In this document: piece by piece, positions 27,658 to 36,356 of the stretch
Layout of the letters: each line of letters begins with the position of its first letter
Numbering within the stretch: the first letter of the stretch is position 1
Assembly: GCF_009761675.1 (NCBI RefSeq)
Contig: NZ_QUZH01000023.1
Coordinates: 124,001 to 188,000 of the forward strand
Direction: 5' to 3'
Source of the DNA: Bhargavaea sp. CC-171006
GTDB lineage: Bacteria > Bacillota > Bacilli > Bacillales_A > Planococcaceae
DNA: 64,000 nucleotides
The notes under the pieces: model-generated
What the model saw: only the letters and a program-made list of their open reading frames with translations
What the model was told of the DNA's origin: nothing
Databases searched by the model: none
Translations under genes and position numbers: made by a program

Positions 27658-27694
27658 AAGCTGATGGCAGGCGAAAGGCGCTTGCCATCTGCTT
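27658..27694 (-). terminator. Probable terminator downstream of the ABC exporter genes
   Basis: AAGCTGATGGCAGGCG and CGCTTGCCATCTGCTT pair with two mismatches; a T-rich tract (TATTTCTTC) follows on the minus strand. Confidence 0.6.
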
Positions 27695-27727
27695 ATTCGT
27701 ATTCTTCACGATTTCGTCAAATGCCGA

Positions 27728-29521
27728 TCATCGGGCCTCGTTTTCTTCCAGTATGCCGTTCTGGAGACGGTACATCTTGTGGTAGAGGCCGCCTTTGGAA
27801 AGCAGCTCCCTATGGGTGCCCCGCTCCACGATCTCGCCCTGATGGAGAACGAGGATCAGGTCCGCGTCCTGGATCGTGCTGAGACGGTGCGCGATGGCGA
27901 TCGTTGTCCGGCCTTTCCGCATCCTCTCCAGACCTTTCTGAATCGCCACCTCGGTCTCAGTGTCGATATTGGCCGTCGCCTCGTCAAGGATGAGGATTTT
28001 CGGTTCCTTGACCATCGTCCGGGCGAATGCAATCAGCTGGCGCTGTCCGCCCGAGAACGTGGAGCCCCGCTCCGTCACTTTCTGGCCGTAACCGTCCGGC
28101 AGGCTCCGGACAAACGGATCAGCCTGGACGAATTCGGCGGCTGCCTGTACCTCGCCGGAACCGATCGACCCGTCAAATAGCCGGATATTGCTTTCGATAT
28201 CCCCGTAAAACAGGAACGGATCCTGCAGGACAAGCCCGGTCTTCTCCCGGAGCTCATCTTTAGGATAGGACCTGATCGGCTGTCCGTCGATCAGGATCTC
28301 CCCCCGCTCAAACTCATAGAATCGCATGAGCAGGTTGATGATGGAGCTTTTTCCTGAACCGGTATGGCCGACCAGTGCTACCGTCTCCCCCGGGTTGGCG
28401 GTGAAACTGATCTGTTTCAGGACATCTGTCTTTCCGTCATAGGAGAAGGAAACGTCCCTGAATTCAATTTTGCCTTCGGCGATGCGTGCGTCGCCTTGCT
28501 CAGGCTGTGCCGGTTCCATTTCCGGGTCGTCCATGAGCCGGAACACCCGGTCGGCCGCGACGATGGCCTGCTGGAAAATCGACAGGCGCTGCATCACCTG
28601 GTTGATCGGCTCGAAGAACCGGTCGATGTAGGTCACGAACGCATAGATGACCCCGATCTCCACCGGTTCGCTGAACGACGTGATTCCGAAATAGGACAGG
28701 AGCAGGATCAGCCCGAGCGCATAGACAATATCGACTGCCGGGCGCAGCAGCAGGCCATCCAGCTTGATGTTTCGCATGCCGGCCTCATAATGCTTGTCGT
28801 TGATCTCCCCGAACTCCTCCCGGAACCGCTTTTCCTGCCTGAACACCTGGATCATGCCCATGCCGTTCAGAGATTCCGCGATTTTGCCATTTAGCTGGCT
28901 GAGCCGTTCACGGAGATCCTGATAAAATTCGGAGCTGTACTTCCGGTAGATCCACATGATAAGGAAGATGAGCGGCAACAGAAGAAGCGACAGGAGGGCA
29001 AGCTGCACATCGAGCGCGAACATCGCGATGTACACGCCGATGATGAGGAACCCGCTCTGCAGGAATCCGACGAGTACGTCCACGAACATCTCGAGGATAG
29101 CTTCGGTGTCATTCGTCACCCTGGAGACGGTGCCCCCCGCCGGAGTTTTGTCAAAGTACCGCATCCCGAGTCGATGCACTTTCGTGAAGGCGTCGATCCG
29201 GATCTGGCGGACGATGCGAAGGGCGATCTCCTGGAATTTCAGGAGCTGGACATAGCCGAACACCGCATTCAGCACGAGAATCGACAGATAAGCGCCGGCA
29301 AGGAGCATGAGCGGTTGTGCCGGAAATTCCCGCGGCGTCAGATAGTCATCGATGAATGTCTTGATCAGGTACGGGCCGAGGACACTTCCGAGCACGGTAA
29401 GCCCGAGCAGAATGAGCGCAACGGTCGCCGCTCCCTTATGCGGGCGGAGATATCGGAGCAGCCGCTTGAGGACGCGCCACTGGTCGCGCCCGGTCAGTTT
29501 CTGCTGTTCAGGTGCATCCAT
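27728..29521 (-). CDS. yheH: ABC exporter subunit with canonical ATP site (YheH/BmrD-like)
   Basis: A 597-residue half-transporter: six-helix membrane domain (residues ~30-320) and an ABC domain with Walker A GHTGSGKS, Q-loop VLQDPFLF, signature FSGGQRQL, Walker B ILILDEATANID with catalytic Glu and H-loop IAHRLS. Pairs with the preceding gene, whose stop overlaps its start (TAATG), to form a heterodimeric multidrug exporter as with BmrCD. The Bacillus BmrD has a longer N-terminus (about 673 residues), so this is a shorter form. Confidence 0.92.
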   Translation of the reverse strand: MDAPEQQKLTGRDQWRVLKRLLRYLRPHKGAATVALILLGLTVLGSVLGPYLIKTFIDDYLTPREFPAQPLMLLAGAYLSILVLNAVFGYVQLLKFQEIALRIVRQIRIDAFTKVHRLGMRYFDKTPAGGTVSRVTNDTEAILEMFVDVLVGFLQSGFLIIGVYIAMFALDVQLALLSLLLLPLIFLIMWIYRKYSSEFYQDLRERLSQLNGKIAESLNGMGMIQVFRQEKRFREEFGEINDKHYEAGMRNIKLDGLLLRPAVDIVYALGLILLLSYFGITSFSEPVEIGVIYAFVTYIDRFFEPINQVMQRLSIFQQAIVAADRVFRLMDDPEMEPAQPEQGDARIAEGKIEFRDVSFSYDGKTDVLKQISFTANPGETVALVGHTGSGKSSIINLLMRFYEFERGEILIDGQPIRSYPKDELREKTGLVLQDPFLFYGDIESNIRLFDGSIGSGEVQAAAEFVQADPFVRSLPDGYGQKVTERGSTFSGGQRQLIAFARTMVKEPKILILDEATANIDTETEVAIQKGLERMRKGRTTIAIAHRLSTIQDADLILVLHQGEIVERGTHRELLSKGGLYHKMYRLQNGILEENEAR

Positions 29522-31275
29522 TATGCATCCCCTCCCTGTTCGACCAGTGCTTCAAGCTGCTGCAGCCGGTACATTTCATGATAGATTCCGCCGAGTGCCA
29601 TCAGTTCCTCATGCGTACCCTTCTCGGCGATCGTGCCGTCTTCCATGACGATGATCTGATGGGCGTGCTGGATGGCGCTCATCCGGTGGGAAGTGATAAT
29701 CGTCGTTTCCTCCGTGCGCGTTTCCTTCAGTGCGGCAAGGATCGCCTCCTCCGTGCGGGCATCGACCGCGGACAGCGAGTCGTCCAGGATGAGGAGTTCC
29801 GGCTCCATGAGCAGGGCCCGCGCAATGGAGATGCGCTGCTTCTGGCCGCCCGACAGCGAAACGCCCCGCTCGCCGACAACGGTGTCATAGCCGTCCGCAA
29901 AGCCGAGAATATCCTCATCGATATGCGCCAGGCGCGCAGCTTCCCTCACCTTGGCGAATGGGGCATCCACATCGGTGAATGCGATGTTTTCCCGGACAGT
30001 TGCCGAGAACAGGAAATGATCCTGCGGCACGTAGCCGAACGCTTCCAAGAGCCGCTCTTTGCGGTAGCCGGTGATCGGGATCCCCCCATATGTAATCGCA
30101 CCGTCATACCCCTCGAACTCGCGCAGAAGCAGCTTCAGGATGGCCGTCTTGCCGGATCCGGTTCTGCCGACGATTCCGAGTGTCTCGCCTTTTTTCAGTG
30201 TGAACCGGACATTGCGGAGTGCCGGATGTTCCGCTTCGGGGAACCGGAATTCCAGGATGTCGAAGGCGAGGTCCCCTCGGGGTGACGCATCCGCCGCTCC
30301 GTCCGCATCACCGATGTCGGGCGGGACCGCAAGAAGTTCACGGATCCTGCCGTAGGACGCCCTGCCCCGCTCGACGATATTGAAGAGGAAGCCGAACGCG
30401 AGCATCGGCCATACAAGAAGGCCGAGATAGGCGTTGAAAGCGACCAGATCCCCGAGCGTCATATCGCCGTTCAGGATAAATCGTGCCCCGAAGATGATCG
30501 AGAGGAAAAAGGACAGGCCGACGATCAGGGAGATGGTCGGGTCGAACAGGGCGTCCACCCTGGCGACGCGGACGTTCTTCCCGACGACATCCGCGGACAG
30601 CTTCCTGAAGTCATCGATGTCCTCCTCTTCCTGCCCGAACGTCTTGATGACTTTGATGCCGGCGATGCTTTCCTGGGTTTTGTCGTTCAGGTCGGAGAAA
30701 GCTTCCTGCGCCGTTCGGAAGCGCTCGTGCAGCATTTTGCCGTACCAGCTGGTCAGCACCGCCATCAATGGCATCGGGAGAAGCGCGATGAGCGTCAGCT
30801 TCCAGTCGATCGTCACGGCCATCGCGATGATGACCGCCCCGCCCGTCGTGACCGAATCGACAAGTGTCAGCACGCCATGCCCGGCCGTCTGCTGGACGGC
30901 GCGGATATCATTGGTCGCGTGCGCCATCAGGTCGCCGACCCGGCGCTGCTGGTAAAAAGAGGACGACATCTTCGTGAAATGGGCGAACAGCTCGCTGCGG
31001 AGCCTTCGCCCGAGAAGCACCGACGAACCGAAGATCATGATCCGCCAGTAGTAGCGGAGCACGTACATCGCGAGCGCCGCTCCGGCAAGGATGAGCAGCC
31101 ACCTGCCGAGCCCTGCCCCCGTCAGCGTGCCGAGCCGGATCTCATCGACGACATAGCCGATGACCCTCGGCGGCAGCAGTTGGAGCCCCGCTACGACAAG
31201 CAGCATCAGGATGCCGATGAGGTACTGCTTTTTCCGCTCTTTGAAAAACCACCCCAATTGCATGAACACATTCAC
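29521..31275 (-). CDS. yheI: ABC exporter subunit with degenerate ATP site (YheI/BmrC-like)
   Basis: A 584-residue half-transporter. Walker A GRTGSGKT, signature LSGGQKQR, but Walker B reads LLILDDSLSAVD: the catalytic Glu is Asp, the usual sign of the degenerate site in heterodimeric exporters. H-loop TSHRMS intact. The GTG at 31275 has GGGAG upstream at about 10 nt; an ATG at 31263 is an alternative. In B. subtilis bmrCD is induced by ribosome-targeting antibiotics through an attenuator; no such leader peptide is obvious here. Confidence 0.9.
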   Translation of the reverse strand: MNVFMQLGWFFKERKKQYLIGILMLLVVAGLQLLPPRVIGYVVDEIRLGTLTGAGLGRWLLILAGAALAMYVLRYYWRIMIFGSSVLLGRRLRSELFAHFTKMSSSFYQQRRVGDLMAHATNDIRAVQQTAGHGVLTLVDSVTTGGAVIIAMAVTIDWKLTLIALLPMPLMAVLTSWYGKMLHERFRTAQEAFSDLNDKTQESIAGIKVIKTFGQEEEDIDDFRKLSADVVGKNVRVARVDALFDPTISLIVGLSFFLSIIFGARFILNGDMTLGDLVAFNAYLGLLVWPMLAFGFLFNIVERGRASYGRIRELLAVPPDIGDADGAADASPRGDLAFDILEFRFPEAEHPALRNVRFTLKKGETLGIVGRTGSGKTAILKLLLREFEGYDGAITYGGIPITGYRKERLLEAFGYVPQDHFLFSATVRENIAFTDVDAPFAKVREAARLAHIDEDILGFADGYDTVVGERGVSLSGGQKQRISIARALLMEPELLILDDSLSAVDARTEEAILAALKETRTEETTIITSHRMSAIQHAHQIIVMEDGTIAEKGTHEELMALGGIYHEMYRLQQLEALVEQGGDA

Positions 31276-31355
31276 GGATCCTGTTCTCCCTTCTATGTTT
31301 GGCCGATATCCAGTGTAGCAAATGTTCAGAAATCCGAGAAGTGCCGGAATGCAAA

Positions 31356-31694
31356 TTATCCGGTTGTTGAAATATCGAGGATGTCCGAAGTCCGGATGAC
31401 TGCCGGCTCCCCGTCCGAACCGACCATCCGGATCGTTCCCGAAGCCGGATCGAAGTGATGGACCGCCCCCGTGCAGCACGACTCCCCGCCCGGCGTCCGG
31501 CTGGAGACGGACAGCAGGCTTCCATACTCGAGTGCCTCATGCAGCATCCGGTCCCATTCCTCCATCTGCTGGGGATCCGGCTCGAGCGGCTCCCGTCTTC
31601 CCTCCTCTTCCTGCCACTCCCTCAAAAGTTTCAGATGCTCCGGCAGCATCATCGCCGTCCATTTGATATTCCCTCTGTCGCGGATCATCCGCAT
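31356..31694 (-). CDS. YolD-like family protein
   Basis: A 112-residue protein with the YolD signature IRDRGNIKWTAMMLPEHLKLLREWQEEE, then an acidic region and a small beta-domain (VHHFDPASGTIRMVGSDG). YolD-like proteins normally sit next to UvrX/YqjW Y-family polymerases and are SOS-linked. Here the polymerase lies 1.8 kb away, behind an inserted opposite-strand gene. AAGGAG precedes the ATG at 31694 (4 nt) and that at 31688 (10 nt); either may be used. Confidence 0.88.
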   Translation of the reverse strand: MRMIRDRGNIKWTAMMLPEHLKLLREWQEEEGRREPLEPDPQQMEEWDRMLHEALEYGSLLSVSSRTPGGESCCTGAVHHFDPASGTIRMVGSDGEPAVIRTSDILDISTTG

Positions 31695-31800
31695 CACTCT
31701 CCTTAATAAAGATGTGCTCTTTCCCTGCCTGTACGCCGGATGAAACCTTTTGCGCGCCGCTCCGTAGATAAACCCGAAGATCAGAATAGGAGGAGCAACT

Positions 31801-33210
31801 GTGAAACCATTGTTAATCACTTTGTTGGCCGCCGCCCTGTTGGCAGGATGCTCAGGCGGAACCGCGGATTCGCCCGAGCAGGTGCCGGATGAAGCGGCCG
31901 GGTCCGCCCCCGCTGCGGAAAATAAGAAGGAAACGGATCAGGCGGCATTCTCCCCCGTCGTTTTGCAAGCGGAGACGGCGGACGAGCTTGCCGCTTTGCC
32001 GCCAGGCGAGCTCACGGCCGATTTCACGATTGAAGGGGAAGCCTCCACATGGAACGGCCGGGAAGTGCCGGAAACCATCCGCGATGCTTTTCTCGACAGC
32101 GTGAAGCCTGCCGCCGAAGCGGCGGGAGATGACCCCGATGCCCTGTTCGGTGCAATCGCCGGCACACTCGGCACCCCGTCCTACAGTGAACTTGTCGGAT
32201 GGCTGGCAGAGTACGAGCCGGCCTTTGACGAGCCGCTCCTGCCCGAACCCCATGAAGTCGAATCAGAAACGCGGCCGGCCTTCCCAGAAAAGGCCGTCAT
32301 CCTCCTCGACGCCAGCTCCAGCATGCTGCTGGAAGCCGATGGGCAGCTGAAGATGGAAACCGCCAAAAGCGCGGTGAGGAGCTTCGGCCGCACAATCGGC
32401 CAGAAAAGCGACGTGGCTCTTTATGCATACGGTCATGCCGGCACACAGAACGAAGCCGACAAGGCGCTTTCCTGCGGTACCATTGAGGACATCTACCCAT
32501 CCGGGAAGTATGACGCGGAAACGTTCAACGCTGCCGTCGACGGCGTGCAGGCGGCCGGATGGACACCGCTCGCCGGCGCCATCCGCCAGGCGCGGGAAGA
32601 TCTCGCGCAGCATGAAGGCGACATCACGGTCTATGTCGTAAGCGACGGGGCGGAGACGTGCGGCGGCGACCCGGTCAAGGAAGCCGCGGCTTTCGTCAAA
32701 GACCATCCCGGACGCCACGTCGACATCATCGGCTTCCAGGTCGACGCAGAGGCGGAAAGCCAGCTGAAAGCCGTAGCCGATGCCGGGAACGGCAATTACC
32801 ATGGGGCCGACAGCCTGGAAGAGATGACCGGCGGCATGACGGAGTACTGGCTGCCGTCCGACCTCGACCTCTCCCTCCTCGTCTACCAGTCGCCGGACGG
32901 ATGGGAAAGCTCGACGGCCCTCCACCGCATATCCGAACGGGCTACACTCGCGAAGCGCGCGGCCACGAGCGAAAAGTACAGGTTCATGGGCGCTGCCGAT
33001 CTGATGCTGGAAAAAGGCCTGATCGATGAAGCCATGCGGGATGCCCTGAATGACAGGAGCATTGCACGGGAAGAAGCCCACCTCCTTATCCTGGACGGGC
33101 TCGAAGAGGAAAAGCGTAACGCGATCAACTCTGAAGTCGAGCGGATCGATGCAAAGATCGATGATTACCGCACCCGGATGGAAGCGCTGAAAAAAGAACA
33201 AGGATCCTGA
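31801..33210 (+). CDS. VWA-domain lipoprotein
   Basis: A 469-residue protein: signal peptide with lipobox LLAGC (Cys17), an acidic Ala/Glu-rich linker, a von Willebrand A domain with MIDAS AVILLDASSSM (Asp170), Thr in GWTPLAGAI and Asp in VYVVSDGAETCGG, then a helical C-terminus ending in a coiled coil. Anchored outside the membrane; metal-dependent protein binding is likely. GTG start with AGGAGGAGC upstream. It splits yolD from uvrX and is read in the opposite direction. Binding partner unknown. Confidence 0.9.
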   Translation: MKPLLITLLAAALLAGCSGGTADSPEQVPDEAAGSAPAAENKKETDQAAFSPVVLQAETADELAALPPGELTADFTIEGEASTWNGREVPETIRDAFLDSVKPAAEAAGDDPDALFGAIAGTLGTPSYSELVGWLAEYEPAFDEPLLPEPHEVESETRPAFPEKAVILLDASSSMLLEADGQLKMETAKSAVRSFGRTIGQKSDVALYAYGHAGTQNEADKALSCGTIEDIYPSGKYDAETFNAAVDGVQAAGWTPLAGAIRQAREDLAQHEGDITVYVVSDGAETCGGDPVKEAAAFVKDHPGRHVDIIGFQVDAEAESQLKAVADAGNGNYHGADSLEEMTGGMTEYWLPSDLDLSLLVYQSPDGWESSTALHRISERATLAKRAATSEKYRFMGAADLMLEKGLIDEAMRDALNDRSIAREEAHLLILDGLEEEKRNAINSEVERIDAKIDDYRTRMEALKKEQGS

Positions 33211-33213
33211 ACC

Positions 33214-33247
33214 GGAACCGGTCATGCTGCGGCATGGCCGGTTTTTG
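33214..33247 (+). terminator. Terminator of the VWA gene
   Basis: AACCGGTCATGC and GGCATGGCCGGTT pair imperfectly around a short loop and are followed by TTTTT. Confidence 0.8.
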
Positions 33248-33284
33248 GCTTCCGGGAAAGGCCGGGCGGCTTGTATCTGCTGCC

Positions 33285-33440
33285 CAGTTTCGTCATTCGT
33301 CCTGTCGATCTCGTCATTGGGACCGGTAATTTCATCATTGGGCCCGCCATTTCGTCATTCACCGCATGAATGGCGAAACCGGAGGCGCGAATGACTAGAC
33401 TCCATCACCGAATGATGAAATCGGTGCCCTGAATGACGAA
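33285..33440. repeat. 21-bp phased inverted repeat array B
   Basis: Eight degenerate units. CGTCATT at 33291 and 33312, CATCATT at 33333, CGTCATT at 33353, then AATGGCG at 33369, AATGACT at 33390, AATGATG at 33411 and AATGACG at 33432. Steps are 21, 21, 20 bp, then 21, 21, 21 bp, with the orientation flip between 33359 and 33369. Same core and architecture as the array at 12678-12826. The centre folds into a hairpin (CATTTCGTCATTCA with TGAATGGCGAAA). Lies between the convergent VWA and uvrX genes; the last unit merges with the hairpin behind uvrX. Confidence 0.87.
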
Positions 33441-33441
33441 A

Positions 33442-33463
33442 CCGCCGTCCGTGCTGCCGGCGG
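33442..33463 (-). terminator. Hairpin behind uvrX
   Basis: CCGCCG (33443) and CGGCGG (33458) can pair just beyond the uvrX stop; the following minus-strand bases are GTTTCGTCATT, i.e. the first unit of array B, so there is only a three-T tract. Confidence 0.45.
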
Positions 33464-33468
33464 TGGAG

Positions 33469-34722
33469 TTACATCTTGTGGCCGCCGATCAGCTTCGCCC
33501 GCCCGACGGCGGTTCCGGCATCCGTATAGGAGACGGCGCGCAAAATGGCGGCCGGGCCGTACTTCGACCGGATTGCATCCATGGCGGCGCCGAGCTTGCG
33601 CTCCTCCCACTTGCGCGTCTCGAACAAGCTGAGCTGCATGGAGTGCTCCTCCTCCAGATTGGAAAGCGAAAGGGCGAGCCGACGGACCGGGCGGCCGTCG
33701 TGGAACTCATCAAGAAGCGTGGTGCATACCTGGTAGATGGCCATTGTCGAGTTGGTGGCCGTCTCAAGCGACCGGGAGCGGGAAAACCCTCCCCCGTACG
33801 CGTTCTCGCTGTAGCCGGCGGACAGGTGGATGGTGCGACCGGCGCGGCCTGCTTCCCGCGCGCGCCGTGCCACGTCTTCGCACATCTCCAGGATGACGGC
33901 GAGGATATCCTCCCGCTTCACGTAATCGCGGTAAAGCACCTGGCCCTTCCCATAGCTGACCTGCCCCGCGATAAGCGGTGCACCGAGCTCCGACAGGTCG
34001 ATGCCCCATGCATGGTGGTACAGCTGGTTGCCCATGACGCCGAACTCCTTCTCCAACAGCTTGAGATCGGCATGGGCAAGGTCGCCGACGGAAAAGATGC
34101 CAAGGCTGTTCAGCCGGCGCTCCATCCGGCGGCCGTTTCCCCACATTCCCGACAGCGGGGCGACCGGCCACAGTTTTTCCGGGACATCCCCGTACGTCCA
34201 TCTGGCGAATCCGGTCTTTTTTGCGTCCAGGTCGAGGGCGATCTTCGCCAATAGCATGTTCGGCCCCATACCGATGGCGGCCGGCATCTGGAACTGGGCA
34301 AGCAGCTGGTCCTGGATCCGCTTTACGGTCTCTTCCGGAGGCCCCCACAGCCGCTCCGTCCCGCCGAGATCGACAAACGCCTCGTCGATGCTGTACACGT
34401 GGATGGCTTCCTTCGGCACGTATTCGCCAAGGAGCCGGGTGATCTCCATCGACACCCGGACGTAGAAGCCCATCTTCGGTTCGATGAGCCGGATCGACGG
34501 ATCGTCCGGGATCTCATACAGCCGGTGACCCGTCCGCACACCGAACTCCCGCTTGAGCCGGGGCGAGGCCGCGAGGACGACACTCCCCTTGCGGTCGCGG
34601 TCCCCGATGATGGCGATCGGCTCCTTTAAAACGTCCAGTCCCTCGTCTGCGGCCGCGCAGCTTGCATAAAAGCTCCGCATATCCAGGCAGATGATTTTCC
34701 GGTCCGGCAGTCCCTCATACAT
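33469..34722 (-). CDS. uvrX: UvrX/YqjW-type Y-family DNA polymerase (UmuC-like)
   Basis: A 417-residue translesion polymerase. Catalytic motifs CLDMRSFYASC and VYSIDEAFVDL; thumb region with FGVMGNQLYHHAWGIDLS; clamp-binding sequence MQLSLFE near the C-terminus. Closest in type to the plasmid/chromosomal UvrX-YqjW group rather than DinB. The ATG at 34722 has GGAGG 9 nt upstream; an in-frame ATG at 34731 abuts it. A LexA box lies about 40 bp upstream. Its usual partner YolD is separated from it. Confidence 0.92.
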   Translation of the reverse strand: MYEGLPDRKIICLDMRSFYASCAAADEGLDVLKEPIAIIGDRDRKGSVVLAASPRLKREFGVRTGHRLYEIPDDPSIRLIEPKMGFYVRVSMEITRLLGEYVPKEAIHVYSIDEAFVDLGGTERLWGPPEETVKRIQDQLLAQFQMPAAIGMGPNMLLAKIALDLDAKKTGFARWTYGDVPEKLWPVAPLSGMWGNGRRMERRLNSLGIFSVGDLAHADLKLLEKEFGVMGNQLYHHAWGIDLSELGAPLIAGQVSYGKGQVLYRDYVKREDILAVILEMCEDVARRAREAGRAGRTIHLSAGYSENAYGGGFSRSRSLETATNSTMAIYQVCTTLLDEFHDGRPVRRLALSLSNLEEEHSMQLSLFETRKWEERKLGAAMDAIRSKYGPAAILRAVSYTDAGTAVGRAKLIGGHKM

Positions 34723-34760
34723 GGCGCGCATCCTCCTTTTTGATCAATATATTCGTTATA

Positions 34761-34772
34761 GAACAAATGTTC
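34761..34772 (-). promoter_or_regulatory. LexA (SOS) box upstream of uvrX
   Basis: GAACAAATGTTC, i.e. GAAC-N4-GTTC, 39 bp before the uvrX start; the outer bases deviate from CGAAC...GTTYG. The promoter hexamers around it are not clear. Confidence 0.7.
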
Positions 34773-34921
34773 CCCTCCCTCAGTATAGCCAAACCGCGGG
34801 GAATCATTCAACGGCAATTTTGGGAAATGGAGGGGATGAGATGAAAGAAAGAAGGGCATGAGTATTCATCGAACCGGGGCGATTGCGCTACGGAGAGCTC
34901 CGCCCCTTGAATCAAGGGAAA

Positions 34922-34953
34922 CAAAAAACCGGAACGCGCGATGGCGTTCCGGT
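34922..34953 (-). terminator. Terminator of argGH
   Basis: ACCGGAACGC (34928-34937) and GCGTTCCGGT (34944-34953) pair perfectly; TTTTTTGTTT follows on the minus strand. The 240 bp between this and uvrX hold only the SOS-controlled promoter. Confidence 0.92.
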
Positions 34954-34967
34954 CCGAATCTGAATTT

Positions 34968-36356
34968 TTATTTTGTTGCCACGCCGATGAGCTCTTTCGC
35001 CTTCCCGATCTGCACGCACACCTGGTCAAATCCGGTGCCGCCGTAGGAATTTCTCCTGCGGACGGCCGCAACGGGCGCAAGGACATCGTAGATATCCTCT
35101 TCAATCAGCGTGCTCTCCTCCTGCATGTCGGAAAGTGGCAGATCTTTCAGGACGCACCCTTTTTGAATGCAGGTGAAGACCAGCTTGCCGGTCACTTCAT
35201 GCGCTTCGCGGAACGGCATGCCCTTGGCTGCCAGATAGTCCGCGAGTTCGGTCGCGTTGGAGAAGTCTTTGCTGACCTCCTCTTCCATGACGTCCGTGTT
35301 CACGGTCATCGTGCGGATCATGCCCGCGAAGATGCGGAGCGAGCCGGTGACGGTCTTGACCGTGTCGAACATGCCTTCCTTGTCTTCCTGCATGTCCTTG
35401 TTGTAGGCGAGCGGCAGACCTTTCAGCGTCGTGAGGAGGCCGATCAGGTTACCGTACACACGCCCGGTCTTGCCGCGGATCAGTTCCGCCATGTCGGGGT
35501 TCTTTTTCTGCGGCATGATGCTGGAGCCGGTCGAGAACGCATCATCCAGTTCGATGAAGCCGAACTCCTGGCTGGACCAGAGGATGATCTCCTCGGCAAG
35601 ACGCGACAGATGGGCCATGAGAAGCGACGAGGCGGACAGGAATTCCACGATAAAGTCCCGGTCGCTCACCGCGTCCATGCTGTTTTCATACACGCCGGCA
35701 AAACCGAGCAGCTCCGCGGAGTAATGGCGGTCGATCGGGAACGTCGTCCCGGCAAGCGCGCCTGCTCCGAGCGGCGACAGGTCGATGCGCTTCAGGGAGT
35801 CCGTAAAGCGGCCCTTGTCGCGCTCAAGCATCCAGAAGTACGCCATCAGATGATGGGCGAACGATACCGGCTGCGCGCGCTGAAGATGCGTGTAGCCCGG
35901 AGCGAGCGTCTCGACATGGGCTTCCGCCTGCTCGAGGATCGCCTGTTGGAAATCTTCGGTAAGGGCGATGATCTCCTTCGTGCGCTCCTTCAGGTAAAGG
36001 TGCATATCGGTCGCGACCTGGTCGTTCCGGCTGCGTCCGGTGTGCAGCTTGCCGCCGACCGGGCCGATGTCGTCCGTCAGTTTTTTCTCCAGGTTCAGGT
36101 GGATGTCCTCGAGCTCGACTGAATATTCCAGCTCATCCGCCTTCGCCTGTTCCTTCAGCTTTTCCAGGCCGCCGAGGATCGCTTCCGTCTCTTCCTGTGT
36201 CAGGATGCCGCATTTGCCGAGCATCTTCACATGCGCGGTGCTGCCTTCAAGGTCCTCCAAGACAAGCTCCCGGTCAAAGCCGATGGATGCGCCGAACTCG
36301 TCGACCCACTCCTCGGCGGTCTTCTGGAAACGGCCGCCCCAGAGCTTTTCGGTCAT
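34968..36356 (-). CDS. argH: Argininosuccinate lyase ArgH
   Basis: A 462-residue fumarase/aspartase-superfamily enzyme with the signature [12 protein letters not shown] and blocks [15 protein letters not shown] and [14 protein letters not shown]. It splits argininosuccinate to arginine and fumarate, the last step of arginine synthesis. The ATG overlaps the argG stop by four bases (ATGA). Confidence 0.97.
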   Translation of the reverse strand: MTEKLWGGRFQKTAEEWVDEFGASIGFDRELVLEDLEGSTAHVKMLGKCGILTQEETEAILGGLEKLKEQAKADELEYSVELEDIHLNLEKKLTDDIGPVGGKLHTGRSRNDQVATDMHLYLKERTKEIIALTEDFQQAILEQAEAHVETLAPGYTHLQRAQPVSFAHHLMAYFWMLERDKGRFTDSLKRIDLSPLGAGALAGTTFPIDRHYSAELLGFAGVYENSMDAVSDRDFIVEFLSASSLLMAHLSRLAEEIILWSSQEFGFIELDDAFSTGSSIMPQKKNPDMAELIRGKTGRVYGNLIGLLTTLKGLPLAYNKDMQEDKEGMFDTVKTVTGSLRIFAGMIRTMTVNTDVMEEEVSKDFSNATELADYLAAKGMPFREAHEVTGKLVFTCIQKGCVLKDLPLSDMQEESTLIEEDIYDVLAPVAAVRRRNSYGGTGFDQVCVQIGKAKELIGVATK

